Shown here in pieces: positions 23,784 through 33,289 of a stretch of 64,000 bases of DNA (within the stretch, counting starts at the first letter, position 1; each line of letters starts with the position of its first letter). Source of the DNA: Emticicia sp040253585 (GTDB lineage: Bacteria; Bacteroidota; Bacteroidia; Cytophagales; Spirosomataceae). The DNA lies in assembly GCF_040253585.1 (NCBI RefSeq), contig NZ_JBELAU010000002.1, positions 310,001-374,000 on the forward strand, read 5' to 3'. The translations under genes were made by a program, and so were the position numbers. The notes beneath the pieces were generated by a model that was given only the letters and a program-made list of their open reading frames with translations, searched no databases and had not been told where the DNA came from.

Positions 23784-25065
23784 ATTATCCATTTTATATT
23801 ATTTAGTAGAAATAAAACTATCGAAATGGCTTTATATCCATAGCATTAGTTTTAGACGAAATTGGATAATCAAAAAACTCATTCAGCACTGCTTCACAAG
23901 TTTATTTTATAAGCCTTTTATACAGAATAAAAGCAGCTTTGAGGCTTTCCCAATCATCAACAAAGCCATTTTCATGGCAAATTTTGATGCTATTAATACT
24001 GTAAATATCAAACTCGAAGAAGCTTTGGCAGTTGCGATAAAATCGGAAGAAAGCCGAGATTTTTCGCCAACTATCAACAGCATTACATTGGGTTTATCAT
24101 CAGGTACGAGTGGAAATCGAGGTGTGTTTCTGGCAAGCGAAAAAGAACGAGCCTATTGGGTGGCTTTGGTGTTAGATAGAGTGTTGGGATTTTCATTCAA
24201 AAAACGAAGCATTGCATTTTTTCTACGAGCCAACAGCAACCTTTATGATTCAGTAAAATCAAAATTATTGGCATTTCATTTTTTTGATTTGCTTAATTCG
24301 ATTGATGTGCATATTGAACGTCTAAATGCCTTACAACCAGACATTTTGGTAGCCCAACCAAGTATGTTGTTTGAATTAGCTAATGCGATTGCAGCCAATA
24401 AACTTGACATAAAACCCACAAAGGTTATTTCAGTAGCAGAAGTTTTAACGCCCGAAGATAAGGCATATTTGAGCAACATCTTTAAACAAACCATTCATCA
24501 GGTTTATCAATGCACCGAAGGTTTTTTGGCCAGTTCGTGCGAATACGGAACGCTACATTTCAACGAAGATTTTCTGATAATCGAAAAGAAATATATTGAC
24601 CGAGAGCAAAGTCGTTTTCACCCAATTATTACCGATTTGAGGAGACGTTCACAGCCCATCATTCGATATGAATTGAATGATATTATTCAAGAAAAAACAA
24701 ATTGCCCGTGCGGCAGTAATTTTTTGGCCATTGAAGCCATCGAAGGGCGTTCGGATGATATTTTGGTTTTCAAAAATACTGAAAATCAAGAAGTTAAAAT
24801 CTTTCCTGATTTTTTCAGACGTGCCATTATTTTAGCCGATAATTCCATCAGCGATTACGCTTTGATTCAAACTAAGCCGAATCATTTAATGCTTTATATA
24901 AAAAGTCAGCACAAAAAGTCATTTCAACTGGCTTGCGAATCAATACAAGATTTACTAAAAAAAAATAATATTTTTGAGGTCGAAATCAGTCAAACGAATC
25001 ATAACCATACCCTCAGAGGCCAAAAACTTAGAAGAATAAAAAATGATGTCAGGAAAACCAATTAA
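23773..25065 (+). CDS. F390 synthetase/PaaK-like adenylate-forming protein
   Basis: 430 residues from ATG at 23773 (MLFKLSILYYLVEIKLSKW), overlapping the MBL gene by 11 bases; an earlier in-frame start would overlap it by 71. The phosphate-binding loop is LGLSSGTSGNRGVFL (about 112-126). Mid-protein it has YQCTEGFLASSCEYGTLHFNED, where PaaK-type ligases hold the adenine. The C-terminal hinge appears in CPCGSNFLAIEAIEGRSDDILVF. These are features of phenylacetate-CoA ligase and the F390-synthetase-related group. It probably activates a carboxylic acid as an acyl-adenylate; acceptor and acid are unknown. Third gene of the six-gene operon. Confidence 0.83.
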   Translation: MLFKLSILYYLVEIKLSKWLYIHSISFRRNWIIKKLIQHCFTSLFYKPFIQNKSSFEAFPIINKAIFMANFDAINTVNIKLEEALAVAIKSEESRDFSPTINSITLGLSSGTSGNRGVFLASEKERAYWVALVLDRVLGFSFKKRSIAFFLRANSNLYDSVKSKLLAFHFFDLLNSIDVHIERLNALQPDILVAQPSMLFELANAIAANKLDIKPTKVISVAEVLTPEDKAYLSNIFKQTIHQVYQCTEGFLASSCEYGTLHFNEDFLIIEKKYIDREQSRFHPIITDLRRRSQPIIRYELNDIIQEKTNCPCGSNFLAIEAIEGRSDDILVFKNTENQEVKIFPDFFRRAIILADNSISDYALIQTKPNHLMLYIKSQHKKSFQLACESIQDLLKKNNIFEVEISQTNHNHTLRGQKLRRIKNDVRKTN

Positions 25066-26038
25066 AATAGTCGGTTTAGGGAAATACCTTCCGCAGGAAG
25101 TTTCATCGGCCGATTTGGAACAAAAACATGGTCTTCCACAAGGTTGGTCAGAGAAATATTCGGGCGTAAAATCTCGGCATCATATTACATTTGAGTCGAT
25201 TGGATACATGGGAGCAAAAGCCATTGAGCAAGCCTTAGAAAAATGCCAAATGGAGCTGAAAGATATTGATATGCTGATTTCGGCAAGTGCAGGTTTTGAT
25301 TATCCGTTGCCGAGCCAATCGAGTATCATCAAGAGTGAACTTAAAGATGGAATTACGGTCAATATTCCTGCTTTGGATGTTGATTCGAGTTGCTTGAGTT
25401 TTGTGAGTGCTTTTGAGATAGCAGCAAGTTTATTGGATGGTAAAAAGTATAAAAATATTGTCATTGTCAGCAGTGAAATAGCTTCAACAGGCATAAATCC
25501 AAGCAATTGGGAGACTTTAACACTTTTTGGTGATGGAGCTGTGGCGGCCATTTTACAATTCGACCCCAATACTGATTCGGCTTATATCAAAAGCACCATG
25601 CAGACTTACTCGGAAGGTGTTTATGACTCAACTTTCAAAGGTGGCGGCATGAAATTATTCTTCAAAGACAATCCTTACGACCCCGAAATACATTCGTTTG
25701 CCATGAATGGCCGAAAATTATTGCGTTTGGCCAAAACTCATTTACCTGATTTCATTGATGCGTTTTTCGAGGATATACCTATCAAAATGGAAGAAACCAA
25801 CGCCATTATTCCGCACCAAGCTTCAAAACTGGGGGTTTCTATTTTATCGAGTTTATATCGAGTTAAAGAAAATCAAGTTTTGGGTAATTTGGCTACTTAC
25901 GGTAACTGCATTGCCGCTTCCATTCCGCTTGTTTTGCACGATGCAGTTGAGTCGGGTGCAATCAAACGAGGCGACACTTGTTTCATTATCGGCACAGCAG
26001 CAGGTTTTTCGATTGGTGGGCTTTTATTGAAATTTTAG
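25043..26038 (+). CDS. 3-oxoacyl-ACP synthase III (KAS III/FabH-like) family protein
   Basis: 331 residues, thiolase fold. The complete Cys-His-Asn triad is visible: C117 in DVDSSCLSFVSAFE, H258 in IIPHQASKLG, and N288 in TYGNCIAASIP. The family norm is GNTSAAS, so GNC is a small deviation. It overlaps the ligase gene by 23 bases. The lack of the rest of a fatty acid cluster, plus the surrounding ligase, SDR, Rieske and DUF3419 genes, suggests a dedicated condensation in specialised lipid or small-molecule synthesis, not housekeeping FabH. The first of two adjacent ATGs is used; the second would also fit. Confidence 0.9.
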   Translation: MMSGKPIKIVGLGKYLPQEVSSADLEQKHGLPQGWSEKYSGVKSRHHITFESIGYMGAKAIEQALEKCQMELKDIDMLISASAGFDYPLPSQSSIIKSELKDGITVNIPALDVDSSCLSFVSAFEIAASLLDGKKYKNIVIVSSEIASTGINPSNWETLTLFGDGAVAAILQFDPNTDSAYIKSTMQTYSEGVYDSTFKGGGMKLFFKDNPYDPEIHSFAMNGRKLLRLAKTHLPDFIDAFFEDIPIKMEETNAIIPHQASKLGVSILSSLYRVKENQVLGNLATYGNCIAASIPLVLHDAVESGAIKRGDTCFIIGTAAGFSIGGLLLKF

Positions 26039-26044
26039 CTATTC

Positions 26045-26085
26045 TGTAACACAATCGCTTCGGCGAACCGATTTCTAAATTGTGT
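26045..26085 (-). repeat. 41-base dispersed repeat, copy 2, inside the operon
   Basis: The reverse complement matches 19237-19277 at 35 of 41 bases. It occupies most of the 69-base gap between the KAS III and Rieske genes, the longest gap within the six-gene operon. Confidence 0.75.
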
Positions 26086-26107
26086 ACGATAAAACACCAC
26101 AAAAACA

Positions 26108-27145
26108 ATGTTCAATAAAATAGGGGGATTAATCAATTATTGGCATGTCATTGCCTTATCGAGCGAACTGGAAAAAGGTAAATCTTTGAAGAGAAGCCTT
26201 TATCAAATTCCTGTATTACTATGGAGAGATAAGGCTTCGCAAGTTCATGCTTTATTGGATGTTTGTTCGCACAAAAAAGCCCCTTTAGAAGTTTGTGATT
26301 TTGCACAAAACCATGTTTTATGCCAATATCATGGTTGGAAATACAATGATGAAGGACGATTGATTGATATTCCGAGTTCACAGCATTTGATTCAGAAAAT
26401 GAAGTGTAAAGTTGATAATTACTCCATTATCGAACAAAATGGCTTCGTTTGGATATATTTGGACACAGAAAATTCGTCCAAATCATCGCCCGAAGCACTG
26501 ATCGAAGTTTCGAGCGAAAACTGGAAACACTACCAAACTTCGATGCTTTTTGAGACAAACGAAGAGCTTTTGGTTGAAAACTTTATGGATGCTACGCATA
26601 CGCCAATGGTGCATGACAAGCTTATCAGAGACAACGATAAAAAAACAAAGCACTCAATAACAATTACCCAAACCAGCGAAACTGTGCATGTCAGCTACGC
26701 CGAAACCAACGAAAAAATTGGCTTAGGTCTTGATTGGATGCTGGGCGGAAACTTGAGAGTTTCGCATACTGATGAGTTTCTGATGCCTAATTTGGTGAGA
26801 GTAAATTATTACATCAACAAAATCCATCGTTTTCAGGCTTTTATTGCTTGCACACCTCTACAAGATGGCCAAACCATTGCTTTTGTGCGGTTGTCGTTTC
26901 AGTTTAAATGGTTTAATTCGCTCATAAAATTGGTTATTCCATTTTTGGCAAAAAAGGTTTTGAAACAAGATTTTATCATTACCCAAAAACAGTTTGCTAA
27001 TATGCAGATTTTCAAAGAAAAACCCGACCAAAACATTGATTACGACGCCATGCACAACAAAGTGAAAAAGATTAGAAATAATAAAATAAATAGCTTGACT
27101 ACCAGTGCAGAAACCACTTCCCAGCAAATTGATTTAACCTTATAA
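26108..27145 (+). CDS. Rieske [2Fe-2S] non-haem iron oxygenase
   Basis: 345 residues. The Rieske ligands are C53-x-H55 and C72-x2-H75 (CSHKKAPLE and CQYHGWKYN). The mononuclear iron site is in ENFMDATHTPMVHDKL (about 153-169), giving the usual D-x2-H-x4-H arrangement. This layout is that of VanA/phthalate oxygenase-type alpha subunits, which hydroxylate or O-demethylate a substrate. No ferredoxin or reductase gene is adjacent, so electrons must come from elsewhere. It is followed 11 bases later by the DUF3419 gene. Confidence 0.92.
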   Translation: MFNKIGGLINYWHVIALSSELEKGKSLKRSLYQIPVLLWRDKASQVHALLDVCSHKKAPLEVCDFAQNHVLCQYHGWKYNDEGRLIDIPSSQHLIQKMKCKVDNYSIIEQNGFVWIYLDTENSSKSSPEALIEVSSENWKHYQTSMLFETNEELLVENFMDATHTPMVHDKLIRDNDKKTKHSITITQTSETVHVSYAETNEKIGLGLDWMLGGNLRVSHTDEFLMPNLVRVNYYINKIHRFQAFIACTPLQDGQTIAFVRLSFQFKWFNSLIKLVIPFLAKKVLKQDFIITQKQFANMQIFKEKPDQNIDYDAMHNKVKKIRNNKINSLTTSAETTSQQIDLTL

Positions 27146-27156
27146 TTCGTGCATTC

Positions 27157-28239
27157 GTGGCAAATTCATTTTTTGAAAAAATAAACTATTCGGCTTGTAA
27201 CGAAGATAGCGAATCGGAAAGAAAAGCCTTGCGTCTGAACTTCGATGATACAGTTTTGTGTATCACAGGAAGCGGTGCGAGGCCACTTGATTTATTAATT
27301 GATAATCCAAAAAAAATTATCAGCGTCGATTTTAATGTTACACAAAACCATCTTTTGGCTCTCAAAATTGCAGCTTATCAATCACTCAATTATGCCGAAT
27401 TTAGGTCATTTATTGGCTTAGAAAACAAGTTTTCCCGAAAAGATTTATACACAAAACTCTCCCATTTACTTACAATAGAAACTAAAAACTATTGGGATAA
27501 AAACTTCAATCTGATTGAAAATGGACTTTTGTACTGCGGAACATGGGAACGATTTCTCAGAATGATGGCCAAAGCAGCATTTTTCAGAAAAAAAGGTATA
27601 GAAAAATTGATGGCGTCAGAAACCTTGGAAATTCAACAAGAATATTGGGCGAAAAAATGGGATAATACTATCTGGAAATCATTTCTGAAACTCGTTTCTA
27701 ATCGTTTTTTATGGACAAAAATCATTCGTGAACCTGGGGCATTATTGATTCCGCAGGAATTTGATGTGTATGAATATATGCATTCACGGATGAATCATTT
27801 GGCCAAAAATCATCTTCTTCGCACCAATCATTTTGCTAATCTTTTGTTTTATGGCGAATATAAACCCGATTGCATTTTGCCGCTGCATTTGAGAGAGGAA
27901 CACTTTGAAAGTATCAAAAGTCAAGTACATAAAATCGAAATTATCTCCGATTCTTTGCTTAATGTGCTTGATGACAAAGAACTTACTAAATCTATCACGG
28001 CATATTCACTGTCAGATTTTTCGTCGTATGCCAATACTGAAATGTATCATGAAATTTGGACAAAAATCATTCAGCACTCAGCCAATAATACCAAATTCTG
28101 CGAACGCTTTTTCTTGGTAAAACGTCAGCCCGAAATCCTTCACCATCAAATCAAAAGAGATTATTTATTAGAAAAACAGCTTTCCGACCAAGACCTCACG
28201 GCCATCTACACTTTTTGTGTGGGAAAATTGAGCAAATAA
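27157..28239 (+). CDS. DUF3419/BtaA-like 3-amino-3-carboxypropyl transferase
   Basis: 360 residues, GTG start at 27157. The N-terminus FFEKINYSACNEDSESERKAL and the SAM-site motif LCITGSGARPLDLL with SVDFN are those of DUF3419. The family includes BtaA, which moves the aminocarboxypropyl group of SAM to diacylglycerol in betaine lipid synthesis. The middle has YCGTWERFLRMM, and near the end comes SLSDFSSYANTEMYHEIW, also family-typical. No BtaB-like methyltransferase follows. Last gene of the operon; it may add an amino acid head group to the product made by the upstream enzymes. The transfer chemistry is inferred from the family. Confidence 0.85.
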   Translation: MANSFFEKINYSACNEDSESERKALRLNFDDTVLCITGSGARPLDLLIDNPKKIISVDFNVTQNHLLALKIAAYQSLNYAEFRSFIGLENKFSRKDLYTKLSHLLTIETKNYWDKNFNLIENGLLYCGTWERFLRMMAKAAFFRKKGIEKLMASETLEIQQEYWAKKWDNTIWKSFLKLVSNRFLWTKIIREPGALLIPQEFDVYEYMHSRMNHLAKNHLLRTNHFANLLFYGEYKPDCILPLHLREEHFESIKSQVHKIEIISDSLLNVLDDKELTKSITAYSLSDFSSYANTEMYHEIWTKIIQHSANNTKFCERFFLVKRQPEILHHQIKRDYLLEKQLSDQDLTAIYTFCVGKLSK

Positions 28240-28344
28240 AATATTCTTCAAACATCTACCACAATTTCGGGTTTATCGGATAGACCGTTTGGCATACTAA
28301 CTTTTTATTCGTTTTTTTGGCATCAAAACATCAACACTTTTACT

Positions 28345-31179
28345 ATGAAAAAAAATCTATTAGCCGCTGCGGCTATTTGTTTGTTTACTAATCTCGGATT
28401 TAGCCAAGCTCGCTTGGTAGAAAAAGTCGAAAAAAAAGGGAGTGAATTGGTCATTCCTTACGAAAAATATGTTTTTCCTAACGGCCTCACGCTCGTTGTG
28501 CATGAAGACAACAGCGACCCAATCGTACACGTCGATGTCACTTACCACGTAGGTAGTGCCAGAGAAGAAATCAAAAAGAGTGGTTTTGCTCACTTTTTTG
28601 AACACATGATGTTTCAAGGAAGCGATAACGTGGGCGATGAGCAACATTTCAAAATCGTAACGGCTGCGGGCGGAACGCTCAACGGTAGCACCAACCTCGA
28701 CCGTACAAATTATTATGAAACTGTTCCGAACAATCAACTCGAAAAAATGCTTTGGCTCGAAGCCGACCGCATGGGCTTTTTGTTAGATGCCGTTACTCAA
28801 AAGAAATTTGAGGTACAACGCAGCACCGTAAAAAACGAAAGAGGACAAAATTATGATAACCGTCCGTATGGTTTAGTGGGCGAATTTACGAGCAAAAACC
28901 TTTATCCTTATGGCCACCCATACAGTTGGTTGACAATCGGTTATTTGGAAGATTTAGATAGAGTTGACGTAAACGACTTGAAAAAATTCTTCTTGCGTTG
29001 GTATGGCCCAAACAACGCCACTTTGACTATCGGTGGCGATGTAAAAGCAGCCGATGTAGTAAAATTAGTTGATAAATATTTTGGAAGCATTCCTGCTGGA
29101 CCAGCGGTTGAAAAAACGGTATTGCCAGCCGTAAAATTATCGGGCGATAGATACGCTTCTTTCACTGATAATTACGCTCGTTTACCGATTTTATCGAAAA
29201 CTTACCCAACCGTTCCGAATTATGATAAAGATATGGGAGCTTTATCGTGTCTTGCTCAAATCTTGGGTCAAGGTAAAAACTCTATTCTTTATCAACAAAT
29301 GGTAAAAAACCAAAAAGCTATTTCGGCCAGTGGTTTCAGCCGTTTCAACGAGTTAGCGGGTGAATTTTCATTCCAACTAACACCTTTCCCTGGCAACTCG
29401 CTCGCAACGATGGATAGTTTATTCAAACAATCATTATTGGTTTTTGAAAAACGTGGCGTAACAGATGAAGACATTGAGAAATTTAAAGGTGGCATCGAAG
29501 CACAGTATATAAACGGTTTACAAAGTGTGTCTGGAAAAGTTAGCCAATTGGCGGCTTTCAATACATTTGCTGGTAACCCAAATATGATTGGTAAATTATT
29601 GGATATGTATCGTTCAGTAACCAAAGAAGACGTTTGGAGAGTTTATAACCAATATTTAAAAGACAAACCTTGCGTAACAATCAGCGTACTGACGAAAGGA
29701 CAAGCTGTAAAACCAGCCGCACCTGATAATTATACCATTGATACCCAAAACTACACAGCACCAAATTATGGTTATGATGGTTTGAAATATACAAAAGCAA
29801 AAGATAATTTTGATAGAAGCAAAACACCAGGCAATGGTGCAAATCCAGTAGTGAAAGTGCCTCCTTTCTGGAAAAAAGATTTGCCAAGTGGTGTTAAAAT
29901 TATTGGAACAGCCAACAACGAATTGCCAACCGTTACGATTTCAATCACTGTTCCAGGGGGGCATTTGGCTCAAGCAGCCGATACTTCTAAAATTGGTTTG
30001 GCGGGTATGGTTGCCGATATGCTCAACGAAGACACGAAAAAATACACAGCTGAACAAATGGCTGTTGAGCTTCAAAAATTGGGAAGTTTCATCAGCGTTT
30101 CACAAACATTAGATGGTATCAGTTTCAATGTACAGTGTTTGAAGAAAAATGTTGATAAAACGTTAGAATTGCTCGAAGAGAAAATGTTCAGCCCGAACTT
30201 TACGGCCGAAGCTTTCAATCGTTTACAAAAACAATCATTGGAAGGCTTTAAGCAATTAAAATCTCAACCAGCGGCAATTGCTTCTACCGTAATTGATAAA
30301 CTCAACTACGGTACAGGAAATATCTTGGGTTTAAGCGATAATGGCACCGAAAGTACAGTAAAAAGACTCAGCCTAAAAGATGTTCAAGATTATTACAACA
30401 AATATATGACATCGCAAGGCACGAAAGTGGTAGTTGTAGGTGATATTACGGAAGGTGAAATATTGCCAAAATTGGCATTTTTGAATAAATTACCAAACAA
30501 AAAAATCAATTTGCCTAATCCAGCACCTGCTCCTGCTATCGCAAAAACTCAAATTTATTTGATTGATGTACCAAAAGCAGCACAAACCGAATTTAGAGTA
30601 AGCAATGTTACTGGCTTGAAATACGATGCAACTGGCGAATACTACAAAGCAGGTTTGATGAACTTCGCACTTGGCGGTGCATTTAATAGCCGTGTGAATC
30701 TCAACTTACGTGAAGATAAAGGTTGGACTTACGGTGCTCGTGCTGGTTTTGCTGGAGATAAATATACTGGCGAATACCAATTTAGCTCAGGAATACGTGC
30801 CAATGCTACTGACAGTGCATTAGTTGAGGTAATGAAAGAGTTAAAAACTTACGCTGCCAATGGCATTTCTGCCGAAGAATTGGCATTTACTAAAAGTGCA
30901 ATTGGTCAACAAGATGCGTTGCGTTATGAAACAGGCAACCAAAAAGCAGGTTTCATCGGTCGAATTCTGACTTATGGTTTACCAGCTAATTTTGTAGAAA
31001 CCCAAAACAAAATTTTAGCATCACTTACCAAAAAAGAAGCAGATGCTTTGGCTAAAAAATGGATTAATCCTGATAAGATGAATATTTTATTGGTAGGAGA
31101 TAAAGCCAAAATCTTACCTGGCCTACAAAAGCTTGGTTATGAGATTGTAGAATTAGATATTGATGGGAATAGAAAATAA
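28345..31179 (+). CDS. M16-family (insulinase/pitrilysin) zinc metallopeptidase
   Basis: 944 residues with a signal peptide (about 1-20, LFTNLGFSQA). It is a two-half M16 protein. The first half carries the inverted zinc motif H83-F-F-E86-H87 (FAHFFEHMMFQGS) with the distal Glu expected near E160. The second half (from about 500) has the M16 fold but lacks HxxEH, as usual. R/Y motifs near the end (NLREDKGWTYGARAGF) are typical of the substrate-binding half. It is probably a periplasmic oligopeptidase. A strong terminator follows. Confidence 0.93.
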   Translation: MKKNLLAAAAICLFTNLGFSQARLVEKVEKKGSELVIPYEKYVFPNGLTLVVHEDNSDPIVHVDVTYHVGSAREEIKKSGFAHFFEHMMFQGSDNVGDEQHFKIVTAAGGTLNGSTNLDRTNYYETVPNNQLEKMLWLEADRMGFLLDAVTQKKFEVQRSTVKNERGQNYDNRPYGLVGEFTSKNLYPYGHPYSWLTIGYLEDLDRVDVNDLKKFFLRWYGPNNATLTIGGDVKAADVVKLVDKYFGSIPAGPAVEKTVLPAVKLSGDRYASFTDNYARLPILSKTYPTVPNYDKDMGALSCLAQILGQGKNSILYQQMVKNQKAISASGFSRFNELAGEFSFQLTPFPGNSLATMDSLFKQSLLVFEKRGVTDEDIEKFKGGIEAQYINGLQSVSGKVSQLAAFNTFAGNPNMIGKLLDMYRSVTKEDVWRVYNQYLKDKPCVTISVLTKGQAVKPAAPDNYTIDTQNYTAPNYGYDGLKYTKAKDNFDRSKTPGNGANPVVKVPPFWKKDLPSGVKIIGTANNELPTVTISITVPGGHLAQAADTSKIGLAGMVADMLNEDTKKYTAEQMAVELQKLGSFISVSQTLDGISFNVQCLKKNVDKTLELLEEKMFSPNFTAEAFNRLQKQSLEGFKQLKSQPAAIASTVIDKLNYGTGNILGLSDNGTESTVKRLSLKDVQDYYNKYMTSQGTKVVVVGDITEGEILPKLAFLNKLPNKKINLPNPAPAPAIAKTQIYLIDVPKAAQTEFRVSNVTGLKYDATGEYYKAGLMNFALGGAFNSRVNLNLREDKGWTYGARAGFAGDKYTGEYQFSSGIRANATDSALVEVMKELKTYAANGISAEELAFTKSAIGQQDALRYETGNQKAGFIGRILTYGLPANFVETQNKILASLTKKEADALAKKWINPDKMNILLVGDKAKILPGLQKLGYEIVELDIDGNRK

Positions 31180-31188
31180 TTTCTGACT

Positions 31189-31228
31189 ATAAAAAGCCCT
31201 AAAAATAGTTATTTTTAGGGCTTTTTAT
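31189..31228 (+). terminator. Rho-independent terminator of the M16 gene
   Basis: Perfect 18-bp arms (31189-31206 and 31211-31228; core AGCCCTAAAAAT) with a 4-base loop and a T-rich 3' side, 9 bases past the stop. Confidence 0.9.
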
Positions 31229-31319
31229 CTATTAATGCATTCACGAAACACTTAAAAATCGGTTTATCTACGATTGCTACTTTTTTTTCTGAACTGGTTA
31301 TTTATAAAAATATTCTAAA

Positions 31320-31772
31320 ATGACACCTCAAAAACGCCAAGAAATTATCCATCAGATACTTGAAAACCTTTCGGCTCAAGTGCCTACTTACAAAAATAGC
31401 GAACCCGACTGGGGAATTTGCGAAGGAAATGTAGCTGTTTGTATCATCGACGATGAAGGAAATATTTACGGAAAAATTTGGGGAGATGATAAACTAAAAG
31501 GCCGCCGCTACTACGATGTGGCTTACAGAAAAGCTTCACAAGTTTGGATAACTGGCTACAAAACAGGCGAATTTGAACGTTTGATTTTTACTGATAAACT
31601 CAATTACCGAGATTTTGGCATTCCATTGCCCGAACTCATGGGCTGGGAAGGTGGTCAACCGATTCAGTTAGATGAAAAAACTACTATTTCGTGCGGTTTT
31701 AGCGGTTTTAAGGGTGCAACTGATTTGGCGATTGTGAAAAAAGCCGCAGAAACGGCTCTACAACAAATCTAA
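31320..31772 (+). CDS. GlcG/HbpS (DUF336) family haem-binding-like protein
   Basis: 150 residues. The features NVAVCIIDDEGNIYGKIWGDD, SQVWITGYKTGEF and the terminal GFSGFKGATDLAIVKKAAETAL match the GlcG/HbpS fold. Members bind haem or act in cobalamin or glycolate gene clusters. There is no signal peptide, so it is probably cytoplasmic. It is flanked by a terminator upstream and a convergent gene downstream, so it is transcribed alone. Confidence 0.82.
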   Translation: MTPQKRQEIIHQILENLSAQVPTYKNSEPDWGICEGNVAVCIIDDEGNIYGKIWGDDKLKGRRYYDVAYRKASQVWITGYKTGEFERLIFTDKLNYRDFGIPLPELMGWEGGQPIQLDEKTTISCGFSGFKGATDLAIVKKAAETALQQI

Positions 31773-31788
31773 ATATGTAGGGGAAAAG

Positions 31789-32493
31789 TTATTTTTCTTT
31801 TCCCCAAATTTCGTTCACAGGGTCTCCTTTTGAGCTTTTTCCCGAATGCTGCCATTTGTCTCCTTCAACTTTCGCATCAAAAGTCAAAGAAGCCCCTACT
31901 CTACTATTATCTCTTGAGAAAAATTCGAGTGTTTCGGTATATTTCCCATCTTTGAGCGTGTATGTACCTCCACCTGTACCAAAAAACTCCTTGGTTTCGG
32001 GGTTGATAGCAAACCATTGAAATCTTGTTCCCGAACATATTTTCAAGGTCTTACGAGCCGTACGCTTCATTTCGGTCATCTGTCCATCTTGCCCAGCACG
32101 TGCCGAGATTCGCCAATTTCCCGAAAGAGCATCTTTTCCTTCATCAATGCGTTTCCAAGTTGTCTTTGCTTGATTTTCTATCGTAAACTCGTTATCTTTT
32201 CTTGTAAATTTATAAGTGATTTTCGTTCCGACACTCTCGGGGTTTTTATCATTAAATTCGAGTGTCAGCGTAAGGCCAGCATCATTAATTTCATAAGTCC
32301 CACCATAGGTGCGGATGTAAAGGTTTTTCTCAAAAACTGCAATCGAAAGGTAATTTTCGGTGGCAATTATCACCGCTCTTTCGTTAGAAACACTGCTTTC
32401 GGGCTGCATTTCCCACGCTCCACGAAGTGTGCCAGCAAAGCTCTCAAAAGCCATCATCACCCAAAAAAAGATAGACCAAAAAGTTATTTTCAT
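31789..32493 (-). CDS. Secreted protein of unknown function with two lipocalin-like repeats
   Basis: 234 residues with a signal peptide (about 1-20, WVMMAFESFAG). Two similar halves are visible. Half 1 has GAWEMQPES...YIRTYGGTYEINDAGLTLTLEF; half 2 has GNWRISARAG...EFFGTGGGTYTLKDGKYTETLEFF. The repeated G-x-W and GGTY-x-L motifs suggest two small beta-barrels of the lipocalin-like type seen in Bacteroidota secreted proteins. Ligand and role are not recognised. Confidence 0.7.
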   Translation of the reverse strand: MKITFWSIFFWVMMAFESFAGTLRGAWEMQPESSVSNERAVIIATENYLSIAVFEKNLYIRTYGGTYEINDAGLTLTLEFNDKNPESVGTKITYKFTRKDNEFTIENQAKTTWKRIDEGKDALSGNWRISARAGQDGQMTEMKRTARKTLKICSGTRFQWFAINPETKEFFGTGGGTYTLKDGKYTETLEFFSRDNSRVGASLTFDAKVEGDKWQHSGKSSKGDPVNEIWGKEK

Positions 32494-32530
32494 GTTCTTA
32501 AAATTTTAGATTGAATATTATTGTACTTTC

Positions 32531-32563
32531 AAGGTCGGCAAGGCTTGAAGCCTTGCCGACCTT
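32531..32563. repeat. 33-base near-perfect palindrome
   Basis: 16-bp perfect arms (AAGGTCGGCAAGGCTT and its complement) around one central base. It is GC-rich, unlike the surroundings, and lies between two genes on the minus strand, so it may act as a transcription terminator or as a repeat. The hairpin at 63640-63673 has related core bases (GCAAGGTC). Confidence 0.65.
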
Positions 32564-32576
32564 CTGCATTGAAGTA

Positions 32577-33128
32577 TTATTTATTTTTCAAAGCCCTTAT
32601 CCCCCAACCTATCAAACCACACAAGACCATTAAAATTGTTATTCCCGCAAAAATCCATTTTATTAAACCTGAATTTGAAGCAAATATTGCCCAAAAATCA
32701 ACTTTTTCTGGAAATGCTTGAAGCATTTGCACAATTCCGTAGTTTTCGCACAAATCAAATATTAATCCTCCAATTGGAAGGACATTCAAAATTGCAAAAC
32801 GTTGCTTGTTCCAACCATTCTTTTTAAATAAAAAACTCACCAACAAAATAAAAGCTATTGTATAAGCAATCGGATAAATGACATCTATGAATGATTCGAC
32901 AAAAAGATAAACTTCTCGACCTTTCTCGCCATACGATTCAATAATGCTGTAACCTTTTTCGGGTGTAAAACCAAAGCTCAAATCCATCAAACCACGATTG
33001 AGTTCGGGGTCAAATTGTTTTTGAAAATAGGGTAAAATCGCTCCCGAAAAAGTAAATTGTAAGGCTAAAAAGCCTAACACAAGATAACCACTGGCTCGGG
33101 CATAAAAGAAATCGGATAGTTTTTTCAT
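32577..33128 (-). CDS. Integral membrane protein of unknown function
   Basis: 183 residues with about four transmembrane helices: YLVLGFLALQFTFSGAIL (14-31), VIYPIAYTIAFILLVSFLF (about 83-101), AILNVLPIGGLIFDLCENYG (about 112-131) and LIKWIFAGITILMVLCGLIGW (about 154-174). No family was recognised. It follows no obvious operon partner; the next gene on the strand is separated by a GC-rich palindrome. Confidence 0.65.
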   Translation of the reverse strand: MKKLSDFFYARASGYLVLGFLALQFTFSGAILPYFQKQFDPELNRGLMDLSFGFTPEKGYSIIESYGEKGREVYLFVESFIDVIYPIAYTIAFILLVSFLFKKNGWNKQRFAILNVLPIGGLIFDLCENYGIVQMLQAFPEKVDFWAIFASNSGLIKWIFAGITILMVLCGLIGWGIRALKNK

Positions 33129-33289
33129 GGGCTTGGATGTTTAAAAGAGAAATGTCTTACAAAACTATAAAATTTATCGTAAGATACTAATTATCAAGTT
33201 TTTGGAATAAATTTCCGTTTATCCATAAAGTGTTTTGACGAGAAAGTTTTAGGTGATAATTTCGTCAAAAATTTCAGATTCTAAGCCTT

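Noticed and set aside
21913..26038. OleABCD-type olefin/beta-lactone pathway
   Set aside because: A KAS III, a ligase and an SDR are present, but there is no OleB alpha/beta hydrolase, the ligase is PaaK/F390-like and short, and Rieske and DUF3419 genes are not part of Ole clusters.
27157..28239. Betaine lipid (DGTS) synthesis
   Set aside because: DUF3419 is BtaA-like, but no BtaB-type methyltransferase is adjacent and the operon has condensation and oxygenation enzymes that DGTS does not need.
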